Shown here: piece by piece, positions 1 to 12,150 of the stretch
Numbering within the stretch: the first letter of the stretch is position 1
Layout of the letters: each line of letters opens with the position of its first letter
The notes under the pieces: generated by a model
Seen by the model: the letters and a program-made list of their open reading frames with translations, nothing else
What the model was told of the DNA's origin: nothing
Databases searched by the model: none
Translations under genes and position numbers: made by a program
Assembly (NCBI GenBank): GCA_029207755.1
Contig: JARCOQ010000012.1
Coordinates: 22,803,740 to 22,867,739 of the forward strand
DNA from: Chamaea fasciata
Lineage: Eukaryota; Chordata; Aves; Passeriformes; Sylviidae
DNA length: 64,000 nt
Reading direction: 5' to 3'

Positions 1-1802
1 TCTGAGGAGATGTCTGCGTCACACTGGGCATGGTTGCACCGGTCCTTTGCAGTGCCTGACTCTGGGGACAGTGCAGGGAGCACACCCAGGCAGATGGGGT
101 TTTGTTTCTATGGCTCTAAATTGCTTCCCACAAATATTTGTGCCAGTTTTCAGAGTGCTCATGGCAAGGTGAGTCATTGTGGCCAGAGCAAATGGCTTTA
201 AAGACCAGAGGGAATATTTATGGTAACGTTCATGCAGCCTAATTACAACATGTGCCTACATTATCCATGACATTTTGAGCTCTCCTGGTTTATTTTCTGT
301 TGTTTCCAGGTCCTAGTGCAAAAGCACTTGCTGGCAGCACAAAACTCCTGTTTTCAGGGATCCATCTGCCATTTGGAATTGTTTGATGAGACATCGAGTC
401 AAAGACCCTTCTTTGTGTGCCAGCTTTTTTCCCTCTGCAAGCTATGATGAGCTTTTCCTTTTCTCTTATCCTCTGAGTGCTTTCATTCTTGCCACAGGGT
501 CTTTTTAAAACTCTGCATCCATCACTGACATGTCATGAGGAATTGGAAACTTCATTGAAAGGGAAGATAATCAGCCTTATGTTGCTTGCTTATGTTTTTG
601 GTGTGTTTTATCCTAACTAGGTAGAGCTTTTCTGAACCACTGGTGATCCCAAAGGAAATCAGCTGATTCTTCCTGGTGACATAGCTGGGTAGCTTTCCTG
701 ACAAAATAAAGCATCCCTGCTCTGTAGCTGAGCTCTCTGGAGGTAACGCTCATCCTCGCGGAGCTGGAGCTGTTCTATATTCATGGAGCTTTGAATTCAT
801 TAACTGTGAATCTGTTGTGTTGTCAAGTCTCTCCTAAGAAATGTTAAAATTCAGCCAGATGTCTGGTGTTATCTCCCCCCTAAAAAAGAATTCAGAGGAA
901 ATCTTTAATCTGTGAAGCTGATAGTCAGTGAAGTTCAGTCCGTTCCCATACCTGGCACTTCTTGTGGCTTTGATCAGAATTATCATGGAGGGGTCAGGCC
1001 ACTTCACTCGGCAAGTTTTTCACTCATAAAATGGTTTGGAGGATGTCTGTCACAGTTTATTGGTTAAAGCCATGACTACATGACAGATTTGCTAGTTCTG
1101 TGAAGCTGCTGTTCTGTCACTGTTGATGGTGGAGTGATACAAGTTTTGGTAGAAAGTTTTATGTGTGTTCTTAGCAGAACATCAAGAATCCAAATTTCTG
1201 ACATTGGTTGCCCTGGATAGAGGTGTGTATTGGTAGATCTTGCTGTTCTCCTTCTCAGAATTACAGCTAAGGGATAAACTTGTGATAATGTTTGCCAGAG
1301 GCTCTTATTCCTCAGGCTGGTAGCCCAGAAGCCTGGGAGTCTGACTCCAGTTTTACATTAACAATCTTGCAAGCTGAAGAGCCTTTTCTTCATGTTTGTG
1401 ACAATGAACCCAGCAGCTCTTGGACCCCTCACTGAAGTTGGAAATATCAGATTTCTTCTCTTCACCAGCAAGCCCCAAAGCCCTGGACTTCCCCCAGTTT
1501 GCTCAGAGCTTGTTGCACCACTGTGTGTATGGGGAGTCCTTGGCTCTGGGCACAATTCTCAGGCTGCTCCTGGATCTCAAGGACAGCCAAAGGGCCCCTG
1601 GAGCTCCCTGCCAGCATCTGTGGCATTTCTAAATGGGAAGCAGCGAAGGACGATTTTTTGGTGTTTTAATATTTTTAGTGGGGCTTTTGTTGGACATTCT
1701 CTATCCAGAATCTAAGCAAAAAAAATATGCATGATGTAAAATCTCAACATTTCAAAATGCTGGAATTTTCTCTTGACAATAATGCTGTTTGCATCTGGGT
1801 TC
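1..1802. other. Unique noncoding DNA, no gene recognised
   Basis: AT-leaning, CpG-poor sequence without tandem repeats or recognisable transposon ends. Open frames here are at most 107 codons, overlap each other on both strands and match no family I know. I see nothing to annotate beyond ordinary intergenic or intronic DNA. Confidence 0.6.
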
Positions 1803-2024
1803 CAACTGAAAGAGGGGAAATCTAGGTTAGATGTTGGGAAGAAATTATCCCTTGTGAGGGTAGGGAGGCCATGGCACAGGTTTTCCACCCCTGGCAGTGT
1901 CCAAAACCCCAGGTTGGGGCTTGGGGCAGCCTGGGACAGTAGAAGGTGTCCCTGCCACGGCAGGGGTGGACTGGGATGGGCTTTAAGGTCCCTCCAACCA
2001 AAACGATTCTGTGATTCCATGATT
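1803..2024 (+). mobile_element. CR1 LINE 3' tail, 5'-truncated
   Basis: The sequence runs from a CR1-like block (gaaagaggggaaatctagg, then ttgggaagaaatta) through 'gagggtagggaggccatggcacagg', the 'ccctgccacggcaggggtgg' segment and 'ggtccctccaacca', and ends in two imperfect octamers, ATTCTGTG and ATTCCATG, followed by ATT. That octamer end is the diagnostic 3' terminus of avian CR1. Orientation is plus. Only about 220 bp of a normally roughly 4.5-kb element remains, with no reverse transcriptase coding sequence. The two open frames across it (107 and 126 codons) are shadows. The 5' boundary is approximate. Confidence 0.88.
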
Positions 2025-3666
2025 GGAATCAGCATTTCTCAGCTGCAGACTGGAAACTCCTGCATTGCAGAGCTACCAAAATCCTATGGCTTTATCATGA
2101 CACTTCCAATTTTCTTGCAACAGAACCTCTGTCTGAGGGGCAATAGTGGTTAAATGACTAGGAAAGATTTCCTTAGGAAATCCTGCTCCTCCAGAGCCTT
2201 TTGAGATGTTAATCTTCAACCTGTTTCCTTATTTTGGACTCCAGGCAGACACTGTAAAAGCAGGCTGGAATACCTCACTTCAAAAGACATTTTCAACACC
2301 AGTGGTTGCTTATTGATTCAGCTGTTCATAAATCATTTAGAGATCCTCCTGCTGAACACAGCTCTCAGACAGGATCCCTGATGTTACTAAACTCAGCTGT
2401 ACAAGCCCTCCCAGGCAATCCACCCCAACAATGCCTTGTTTGATCAAGCGTCTGCTTTAGGGTTTTTTTTAGCATGAAACCTTTATGTGTTTTCAACAGA
2501 GTTTAGGTAGAGAATCCTAGATTTGTGTTTTGAAGTAAGTAAAGGTGGCATTTGGCTCTATTTTTATTGCAAACTACAAAACAAAATCAACCAGCATTTA
2601 AAAGAGTGAGGTAGTTTGCCAAAAAACAGCTAACACAAAAGCCTGGGAACTTGGGAAATGCAAGACATGCAACCTTAATTCAGACACCTGGGCTTCTGAA
2701 TTTTGAAATACCAGGGTGGATGATGTGTAATCACAATGTCTATGTGCAGGGGAAAGCTGCTGCTTATCCTTAATTCTGCCACTCCTGACTTCCGAATGCT
2801 TCAATTTGCAGCATTAGCAATTCCCTCTTCTTGAAGCATCTTATCTGTGATTCTTCACTAACTCCAAAGTTGTCGAGATTTGGGTAACATTTCCAGCTTC
2901 TCCATAAATTCACTTATGTAAAACATCAAGCCACTACTGTGAAGCAGAGGGTACCAGAGTCTCGATAAAATGGCAAAATTTGCCATGGTAAGAAAAATTT
3001 GCCATGGGATTTTCCACATAAACTATTCTCTAAAAAGAGCTGAATATTTTTTGCTGAAATTTAAGAGAAGCCTGAGGCAGACATCAGTCTGAAATGGAAA
3101 ACGTCAGTCAGAGCAATTAAAGTGGAGAAACCTAGAAGCAACCAAGGAAGAGTCTTGTGGCAGGGAGTGTCGGGGCAGTGTTGGCTGCACATCAGAGCCA
3201 GTGTCACTGCCCTGGAAATGGTGTTTGAGTCCAGGAGAGTCTAAAGCCAAGACATTGTCAGCTGCTCTGATGGCCTGTGTGCTCAGGGGAGGGGTTACCT
3301 GGGCCAGCTGTCCGTGTGGGATGAGGCATTGGGGTGCTGCAGGGTGCCCTGGGAGCAGCTCTGTTCCCTACGGGATCCCACAGAGAGGCAGGGACCCTTG
3401 CACAGCCTCTGAGGGAAGCAGGGCCTGTGCTCAGCATCTGGGGTGAACTGGGAGTGGCTGGACAGCAAGGAGCAGCAAAAGGGAGGATAAAAAGTGACAA
3501 CAGGGAGTTCTGGGCATGCTCAAGGTGCCACAGAAGCAGCGCTACAAAAGCATCTCTTTTTTCATGGGAAACTAAAGAGTGATACTGAATAATCTTTTAA
3601 TCAGAGAGAGCTTGTGCAGTCTCCAAATAGACACTCTTGTTTGATTTGATAAGTTGCACCCTAGAA
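2025..3666. other. Unique noncoding DNA
   Basis: No gene or clear repeat. A locally GC-rich stretch at about 3180-3470 gives short overlapping frames on both strands, which is composition rather than coding. It is CpG-poor and does not look like a CpG island. Confidence 0.55.
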
Positions 3667-3988
3667 ACAGAATCACAGAATGACTGAGGATGGAGAAGCC
3701 TCTCCAGCCCATCCAGTCCCAGCTGTGCCCCATCCCCACCTTGTCCCCAGCCCAGAGCTCTGAGTGCCACGTCCAGCCCTTCCTTGGACTCCTCCAGGGA
3801 TGGGCACTCCAAACCTCCCTGGGCAGCCCCTGCCAAGGCCTGAGCACCCTTTCCATGCAGAAATTCCTCCTGATGTCCAACCTGAGCCACTCTTCGCCCA
3901 GCCTGAGGCCATTCCCTCTCCTCCTGCCCCGTTCCCTGGAAGCAGAGCCCGACCCCCCCGGGCTGTCCCCTCCTGGCAGGAGATTCCT
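3667..3988 (-). mobile_element. CR1 LINE 3' tail (antisense), a different subfamily type
   Basis: Read on the minus strand this ends at the left in 'ttctgtgattctg'. On the plus strand the order is 'cagaatcacagaatgac', 'ccagcccatccagtcccag', 'gtgccacgtccagccctt', 'cctgatgtccaacctgagcc' and 'gaggccattccctctcctcc', which is the usual order of a CR1 3' region of the 'GTCCAACCT...CATCACCACCTTGTC' type. It differs in text from the copies at 31679-32113 and 37127-37506, so it is probably another subfamily. It is truncated to about 320 bp. Open frames of 106-107 codons here are not genes. The inner boundary is approximate. Confidence 0.85.
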
Positions 3989-5064
3989 TCCTGTGAGTGT
4001 GGGTGGGTGCTAAAAGGCTTTATGGCATTGCTCAGGTATCATTTCTGCTTATTCTGTCTTTCAAAGGATTATTTTGAGAAATAATTATTTTCATTTAACT
4101 TTGCATTTGGAAAATGCAGAATGAGAAAGAAATACAGAGGATTTACTTTTTACCCTATAGATATTGTTGGTTTAAAGGACCAAAAAGCAATTAAAAGCTG
4201 TTCCAGGGAAGCCTTGTTACCTGTGCCATGTCTAGGCTCCTCAAGACACTGAGCCCCAAATTATCATTGTCTCAACACTGAGCAAATAAAAAACATGACT
4301 CACTGTCAACCAAAAACATGGATCCTGTTCATACCCGTAATCATCTTCTGCTGTCTGAGGTGGAAACGTGACAGCTCGGTGCAACATTCAGAAACATTTA
4401 GAAAATGAATATCATTGTGGGGAGCTGAAATAAATAAGGGCCTTTTCTTCCCACAGCCTTCCCAGAGACACTTCTCCCTGCTGGTCAATCACCTCCCTGC
4501 CCAGCACTGCACTATGCATGGGAGTAAACCCAGGTATTTCAACATCTCGGGGTGTTTCCTCTGGAGAGGTGATAAACATTTTATGGCTGAGTACTTTTTA
4601 GCACCTAAGTCTAATTTTTGGTATTGCTGTCAGTGTTAGATCTTCTGAAAATAGGGGAAAAAAAGGAATTGTCTTTAAATAGTCTGTTAACACCAGTTAG
4701 TTATTAGGTTTTGGAACAGTTTTTATCACCCTGACACTTTACCACCCTCACCAACACAGGAGCTGTTTCGCTTTCACTGCAGGTGCTCCCATGAGTAACA
4801 GCCCTGTGGAGCTGGGTCTGTGCAAGGGCCAAGGAGAGGTTTATATCCTGCTGCCTCCTGTGCTTGGAAAACATAAATGCACCAGGAAATGTCTTTTCCT
4901 GTGCCCACCTGGGCCATGCCACTTTCAGGTGGGCACAGCCCTGTGACAAGAGGGGTGAGTGCTGCCAAAAAAAAGTGATGTGATGCAGAATACAAATCCC
5001 AAACTCTGAGAGTACAGTACATGCTTCTCAATTCTAATTGTTACTTAACCAACATGCATGTGTC

Positions 5065-5082
5065 TTTTTTTTTTTTTTTTTT
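5065..5082 (+). repeat. Poly-T run
   Basis: Uninterrupted run of 18 T. There is no identifiable SINE or processed pseudogene beside it on the minus strand, so I treat it as a simple homopolymer. Confidence 0.9.
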
Positions 5083-7200
5083 AATCCTTATTATCATCTT
5101 AATCTGGCAAATGAAAATTAAAGAGAAAGAGAAAATTCAAAAGGTTAGTCTGTAAAACCAACAGATGACAAAAAAGGAAATATTTTGTGCAATATGTCAT
5201 TAAGGGACTGTTCATAAATTTGTCTTTAGGCAGATTCACTGATCAGGCTCAGCTGGTACTTGTGATTGTGCAAGTTTATTTTTTTCCCTGTTTTTTTAAT
5301 GCCTCACAACTTGGAGCATCCCAAATGAAATATTTGCAGACTCTGGAAGTGCTGTTAAATAGAACTGTGCCCTCACCTCTGTAATAATCTTCAGTGCTCT
5401 GAATAATCCATCTCCTTCCTTTGTATCCACACTTAGTAGAGAGCTGGGGCTTCAGGGATGTTTCTCTTCAGCCATCACTCGACCAGGAAACAAGGCCTGA
5501 GCATCCAAAATTTTTCTGCTTCTTTTGATTAATGCCCGGAGTTGGGTCTGGCCCTGACCTGCTGTAAGGTCTGGTTAAATACAACTTCAAAATTCACTGC
5601 CTGTGTTTCCTTTTGGCTTTGTTTGTTTGTTTTGTTCCCTGCCATGAAGTATAAGGAGGATGGGGGTTTATACTCAGGATTATATTTCCTGAAACTGTAG
5701 CTTTTGAGATATTTACATTGTGTGAAGATTTTAAAGAAAATTCTTTTGCTTTTAGGCTGTGATTTGTGGGTGGGTCTAATAAGTGATTGAGCTGCATTTT
5801 GAGGCTGTAAAAATGAACCAGAAAACAGCCTAAAATACAATCCAGCATTTAATCTTTGTAGGATGTTTTCTCCTCCACAATTAATTTTGCTATAGTGTTT
5901 ATTTGCCATGCATTTTTGAAGCCCTCCTAGCAGCCAGGCATTTTTTAACTCCCAGGATGGGGAACTCTGAGGCAGTGCAGGGTAATGACAACGTCGTTTC
6001 CAAGGCACTCTAAATACTGTGGAAGATAACTTGAGCAGATATTAGTTTCCCACTGTGCTCAGTTGTTCCACAGCAGATAATTAAAAGGCAGTTGACATGC
6101 ACATAAGACAAGCGATGCTTGTTGGAGTCCTTAGCAAGCTGAAAAATAATCTAATAACCCAAGAATTAATTTAGGCTCAAATGTTTTTGTTGCAAATGGT
6201 TAATAGGATGCTGGTTGAACTGGTGAGCTCAGACACTTTTCTACATGAAGTAGCACATGACCACTTAAACTTTTCTCCCATGTAATAAAATTATACAAAT
6301 CTGAATTATGCACATTTTCCCAAGTTCCTAGACATCATTAAATACTAGGGGATTAAAAACTTGTATAAATTAATCAATGTACTATAATCCTAAAAATTAT
6401 AAAATGAGCCCTTGAGGAAGTAATGTAATACTGGCTTTTTAATTAGCACGACAGCAGAGATTCATTGTTCTCTAATCTAAGTCTGGTGTTTATTAACTGT
6501 ATTATCAGCTGGAAGTAGCAAAGCCCCCGGTGGTGCTGCTGCTGGGGAGTGGGTGGTGGGTGCTGATGGATTTGGATTCAAATTACATATCTGCATCTTC
6601 TGCTTGCACAGGTAAAGTTGTGCTGATTATATATTTAATATTTATCTGTATTTTCAGGAGCAGATCACTCTCTGATGATTCCTGGGCCTGTTCTGCGACA
6701 AATTAATGGGGAGGATTTTGAGACAGATTTATAAATTCTTCCTTTCCAGTTTCAAAGTCGATCTCACTTTTTTTTTGCTAATCTAAAGCTTGAGTCCAGA
6801 TGTTCCACTCCAGCCCAGGTGAACCAGCTTGGTCTCTGTTCTCCACCTGAATGGCCAAGGTGCAACCACAGAACATTACTGGTGCCTCTGGAAGTGTTTC
6901 CTGAGCAATTCTGAACCTGCTTCACTTCTAGAATCTTCCCTTGGTGCATTTATTTCACCTTGGAGTTTATGATTGTTTAGAGACTCAGGTTGTCTAAACC
7001 ATGTGCTTTGGTGTTGTGGGAATGCCACTTTGTAAATTTACCTTAATCTGGGTCAGAGAATTTAATTTCCAAGCACCTGTGGCTCTGTGCAGGGCAGGAT
7101 GAGTGCAGTGCTGGAAAGCTGCACACAATGGGGTTGGCAGTGGGGTTTACCTGGGCTGGTCGGGGAGCATTGCCTGAGACTGCCCCTCATTTCTGAGGGG

Positions 7201-7229
7201 AAAACAAAACAAAACAAAACAAAAAAAAA
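7201..7229 (+). repeat. (AAAAC)n microsatellite ending in poly-A
   Basis: Four AAAAC units followed by a run of nine A. Short A-rich simple sequence with no transposon body visible upstream. Confidence 0.9.
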
Positions 7230-9269
7230 GAGGAAATTTAACTCCATCTTTGGCAAATTTCCCCAACATTGTCTGTGCTCATGGAAACAAACAAGGAAGA
7301 GCAGAGATCTGAGCATCTTTCCATGTAATTCCTGTGGAGCTGCTGGAAGAGAGACAAGTTTCCTGTACAGAACATGATGGCAACAAAGACTGTGGTCCTT
7401 TTTATTTTCTACTCTGTATTTTTTAGAACACTAAAGAAAAAATAATCAATGAAATTTGAATCGTCCACCAGTATCCAAGCTTTTTCCATGCAGTATTTAT
7501 TGTCTCGGTGCTCAGCTGGAGTAAACAAGCCTGCTCACACTGATGCTGACTGTGGGTTTGCTCAGTTGCATCCTCCATCTGGGCAGTGGAGCCATTCTTT
7601 CATAATAAAGAAGCATTTCTCTTTTTCTTCCTTCCTTTCTTGCTTCCTGTTAGAGCATTAAAATAATTCAGTGTAAGCAAACTATCCCCAGGATACCCAA
7701 GAATTCCGTTGTTATGTCTTCTTCTGTTTCTATTTACATTTGCTGTAAATAACCTTTTGCATTAATAAAGGAAGGCTCACAGTTATGGGAAACATTCAGT
7801 AGAAGCTTATTTCTGATTCCTCCAAATTTCTAGAATTACATTGCATTATGAGAGACAGCTACTTAAACATTCTTTCCTTTTCAATAGGATTTTCAGCAAT
7901 TTTTAAAAAATCTAATGCTGTTTATATTTTATTCACAGAGGCTAATATTCATATTAGATCTCTTTTATGTTCAAATACTTCAGGGGATAAGGCAGTACTA
8001 AGTTTTGAACTACAGAACTAGATTTGGAATATAAAAATGCACCTCTTAGTATGAAGTGATTGCTAGGAGAGCACTGGAAGGAAACCCAAATTACGATTTT
8101 TGGCTTTCTATATTCCAAAATAGCCTTACTCCACTGTTTTTTATATGAACATGAAACATTGCTTCTGGCTCCTCACTTGTATTCTGTGTTTCAGGTCAAT
8201 GCATTTTGAAGCAGATGGAGCAGTAATTCATGAAAAATAGTGTTTAGGAAAGAAAAGGTAAGTCAATTTTACAGACCCCGTAGTGTCTATAAATGTCTGA
8301 CTTGCACTGGATTGGGAAAGGATCAGAGTTGCTCCACACCTGTCTAATTTATTTATAGGGAAAGAGGGGCAACCCCACAGCTGCCAGATCCCAGACTTGA
8401 CACCCCTCCTCTGTGCATTTCCTGATTTTTCCTCCATCTAATGGATCAAATATTTGTAAATACAAGGAAATATTTTAGTTTTAACAACGTTTCATGGGCT
8501 CTTCCCACCATTTAGCCCTTGAATAAAATCCTGTGAATTGCAGAAAGGTGCATTCCATGGAACAGCAATCACAAGGGAGAGGGGCAGAACTGCCCAGCAC
8601 CCATGGACAGCACTTTCTGAGGTTGTGTGTGAGAGTGCTCACAGCTTCCGACAGCTGGAGAGGAACAGAAATGCCTGAATTCCATCTGTTCTGTCCATAC
8701 AGGTGGAATTCCAGGTGCTAAAGAGCCTCCATATTAGATTACCACCAATGCCTGAAAAAACAAATGACTGAAAGTCATTTATAAGAAGGAAGTTTGTCTT
8801 TCACAATTCCTGATGAAAAATCATTTAGTATGAGCAACTCCTTGGTGTGAAATTTAATTCCTTCCATTCTATCTAGCTTGCTCCCAGCATAAAAGTGTTG
8901 GGGAACTTTCCATGAGCATTTGGAGTAGTGTTTGTCCTCTACTCAAGCTGCTGCTATTTCTTTATCTTCCTTTTAGATAGCTCTTCATGGTTAATGTCTG
9001 TGAACAGAAGTGTAGCAAAACTTCATTTTGAAAAAATATTGCTTTAATTAGTATATGTTATTTATTTCTTCATGACAGGACTTGGAATCTGAAGTGTGGA
9101 CATGCAGAACTTTTTGGGACAGATGTGCTGCCACACAGCAGAGGTGGCACACTCCAGAGGATAGAGCTGTAAGGGACAAATGATGACTGCAGCATCCTCT
9201 GTCTTCTGTGGGAAGTGTGGGTAGGAGAGGCAAGAGCGATTTTAAGGAAGCTCCACAGGTAAATGGAGC

Positions 9270-9464
9270 TTCCCTTCCCTTCCCTTCCCTTCCCTTCCCT
9301 TCCCTTCCCTTCCCTTCCCTTCCCTTCCCTTCCCTTCCCTTCCCTTCCCTTCCCTTCCCTTCCCTTCCCTTCCCTTCCCTTCCCTTCCCTTCCCTTCCCT
9401 TCCCTTCCCTTCCCTTCCCTTCCCTTCCCTTCCCTTCCCTTCCCTTCCCTTCCCTTCCCTTCCC
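9270..9464 (+). repeat. (TTCCC)39 pentanucleotide array
   Basis: Thirty-nine uninterrupted copies of TTCCC over 195 bp with no visible unit variant. The minus strand is (GGGAA)n, which satisfies the G3-N2 G-quadruplex pattern throughout. The mirror-like polypurine/polypyrimidine composition also favours triplex (H-DNA). All six frames are partly open, giving artefactual proline/serine/leucine or glycine/arginine/glutamate/lysine frames up to 174 codons. Perfect uniformity suggests recent expansion and likely length polymorphism; the assembled length may be collapsed or inexact. Confidence 0.97.
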
Positions 9465-9506
9465 TCCCCCTCCCCCTCCCCCTCCCCCTCCCCCTCCCCC
9501 TCCCCC
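9465..9506 (+). repeat. (TCCCCC)7 hexanucleotide array
   Basis: Seven uninterrupted TCCCCC units directly abut the TTCCC array with no spacer, so this is one compound polypyrimidine tract. The complementary strand carries G5 runs separated by single A, an even stronger quadruplex pattern than its neighbour. The switch of motif suggests expansion of a variant unit at one edge of the older array. Confidence 0.97.
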
Positions 9507-11538
9507 TGTGAGCTCTCAGCTGGGACAACATGTCGGAAAGTTTTGTTAGCAGACTTCCAAAACCTGCTTGCAATTCCTGCCTGCACCCTTCCATCCAGAG
9601 ACTACTTTGACTCCCTGGCTATCTTCCAAGCCAATAACGCTGACCAAATTATTTTGAACCCGCAGATGGCAACAAAAGGGCACCAGGTGCTGTTTTATTG
9701 TAATAAAGATGTGCAAACCTTTGCATCACACCAGTTTATTTATCCACATGAATCATCAGGATGCTCAGCTCCCTCCCCTGCTTTAGTAAATGTTGAATAA
9801 GAGGCATCAGCTGTTTCCAGAGTGTGCCCTTCTGTATGTGCCACAGATATTTTGCTTTGGGCTTCTCTTCCCCACTCTGACCCACAGAGGCTTTCAGGGG
9901 ATCTTCTCTTTGATTTAAATGATTACTGAGCGATTGGAAGCCCAGATGTTCAGTGCCTTAATTGCTGAGTGTTAGCCTATAAAAGAGAGTAGGCAGTTAG
10001 TATCTGAAGGGAGGATTTTACGGCGTATAAATGTTATTTGGTACATTAAGTGACATTATTTACATCCAATTTCGCTCTCTAAGGTGGCAACCTGAGGCAG
10101 GAACTTGCCGTGATGGAAAAACAGCATTTGCTCTCCCATGTGTCCTGGGTCTGACTCAGACACAGGGAAACAAACCAGGCAGACATAAAGGGAGAGCAGG
10201 ACAATATTGGTCACCAGGTGAGAGTACCCTGCTACCCCAGCAGATTTCTGACTGCCGAGTTTTCTGTAGGATTAGGGCAATGGCTCTGCTGCCTTGTCTC
10301 TAGGAAAGACTTAAAAGTCAACAGTAAAATCACAAAATTGGCTCTTGCAGCCTTTAAACAAGATCAGGATTTGGTGAGATCACAAGAAGGAAATTTCCAT
10401 TTCTTTCAATTGTCACGCTGATGTATGAGAAAGAACCTGAGCACTTGACATTGATTCAATATCACTCAACTCTGCAGTAACTGGAATTTCTTTCTGTAAG
10501 AGAGGAAATTAAACTGCTGCCTTCAGTGGTTTAAAAATGGAGGTGAGGACTTTCTGAGCAGGGCAGACACGGCGAGGGATGGCACAGCTCATAAACTGTT
10601 TAATATTCAGGTAAAACTTACATCTGCCTCCTTTGATCCCTGCTCGAGGGTCTGAATCCTGCAGGAATCAAATACAAAAACTGATTTTCTTTTTCTGTAA
10701 GTTCCTGTCACCTTTTGGCAACCTGAGCTGGCATTAACCATTGTAGGCCATGATGAAGCTCTTCACAGTAAAAGAAGTGGCCTTCCACTAGGAAATGTAA
10801 ATTTGCCACAGCCAGAGGTAAAAAAATACTGTCAGGAAAACCCATCTGTGGTGGACAGGGCTGTGAAATCAAGCCCTCTGCAATATCTTTGTTATTGCAG
10901 CTGCTGGTTTACACTGTTAGTGCATATTATGCTTTTTTGAGCCTGTCATTGCTTGTGCAAGTTTCATCTCTTTTTCTTCAGAATCATGCGCTGTGAGTAC
11001 AGAGCACCAGCAGACACCATCAGCTGTGGTTCTCCAGCCTGTCTTTGTCAGGGAACACACTGCTTCTGCTAAAAGAGTTTATTAAGGCTGCAGTGACACA
11101 GAGTGAGGCTGTGGAGAAAGCTGAGGGCTGAGCTTCTCCCTTGGAAGGGGCTGGGAAAGGTTAATTAATGGCTGGAGTATTCCTAACAAACACAGCCAAC
11201 CTCGTGTAAAACCCAGCCCAAACTGCAGTGATGGTTTTGACTCCTGAGATTGGGGAGTTCGTGACTCACACATGGAGCAGCCATCCTGCTCCCAGTCCAG
11301 CACTGCCATAATCACTGCCATTGTTTTTCCCCATGGAAAGGAACGCTGAGGGATGATCCATTGCCAGTCACAGCACGTTGCTCTCACTGATTGGAATGCA
11401 GTCACACACCACCAAGCATTTATTCTGTTTACTGAGATGTAACACCCAGGAACAGCAATTCACACCTGCAGTGAAGTTGTTATACTTCCCATTTCTTTTC
11501 TTTATTCTATTTTTATCCTTCTTCATTTTTCCTGTTTC

Positions 11539-11572
11539 ATTTTTCTTTCTTTCTTTCTTTTTTTTTTTTTTT
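11539..11572 (+). repeat. (TTTC)n plus poly-T simple repeat
   Basis: A few TTTC units followed by an uninterrupted T run of about 16. Simple sequence only. Confidence 0.9.
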
Positions 11573-11972
11573 AATCTTCTCTGCCTCTCCTTCCCTCCCT
11601 GCTATGATGGGTGTCAGTGTCAGCCCTGACACTTCTCTCAAACCTGAAATAAAGGATAAATGGTCAGTGGCACTTTCTCAGCTCTCCAAGGGGCATTACC
11701 CTGGCTAGAACCGATGACTTTTCTATTGGACAATCAGTTTAAATGTCTCTGGCTTATAGATGAAGTATATATGCAAATGTAAGTTATATATTCATATGTA
11801 GAGTTCAGACCAAATCACACCAAAAGCTGTGATGTTTAAAGAGAGCTCCTTTGTTATCCATGAGCTGTTATGTAATATCAGGGTATCTTCCAAAATCAAA
11901 CCTGTGACTGGAGTCCAGTGAGGGACAATAGCATTAATTAATCCTTCTCTCTGCGTCACTGGTTCAGTCAAA

Positions 11973-12046
11973 GAATCATGAAATCACAGAATATTTAACT
12001 CTGGCTTTGAAAAATATCTGTTCCAGTCAAGACCAATCACAGCCTG
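11973..12046 (-). mobile_element. Possible ancient CR1 3' end fragment
   Basis: Begins with 'agaatcatgaaatcacaga', which resembles the reverse complement of the CR1 terminal octamers. It is followed by a diverged 'ggctttgaaaaatatctg' and 'ttccagtcaagaccaatca', comparable in order to the 'ttggaaaagacctttaagatc' and 'aagtccaacc' blocks of older CR1 copies. The similarity is weak and short; it could be chance. Confidence 0.4.
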
Positions 12047-12076
12047 AAAGCACTGAAGTGTTTTAGTAATCCTAGC

Positions 12077-12123
<47 letters not shown>

Positions 12124-12150
12124 GAAAGAAAGAAAAGAAAGAGAGAAAAA
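12077..12150 (+). repeat. (AAGA)n microsatellite
   Basis: About eleven clean AAGA units, then interrupted units (GGAAAG, AAAAGAAAGAGAG) to 12150. It lies about 30 bp from the possible old CR1 fragment. It produces lysine-rich/phenylalanine-serine-rich spurious frames. Confidence 0.95.

Larger units (their letters stand above)
3989..9269. other. Unique noncoding DNA, 5.3 kb
   Basis: Mostly AT-rich unique sequence. It contains a T18 run (5065-5082) and a short CAAAA/A tract (7201-7229), both noted separately, and an exon-like open stretch after a good splice acceptor at 6658 (see findings). A 159-codon frame on the minus strand (5529-6008) has no recognisable motif and I do not accept it as a gene. 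Confidence 0.55.
9507..12076. other. Unique noncoding DNA with T-rich patch and old CR1-like fragment
   Basis: No gene recognised. It holds a CTTT/poly-T patch at 11539-11572 and a degenerate CR1-like fragment at about 11973-12046 (separate entries). The remainder is unremarkable AT-rich sequence. Confidence 0.55.

Noticed and set aside
9070..9594. 174-codon minus-strand frame and partner frames of 82-114 codons
   Set aside because: They are translations of the (TTCCC)n/(TCCCCC)n array; low-complexity Gly-Arg-Glu-Lys or Pro-Phe-Ser-Leu periodicity comes from the repeat.
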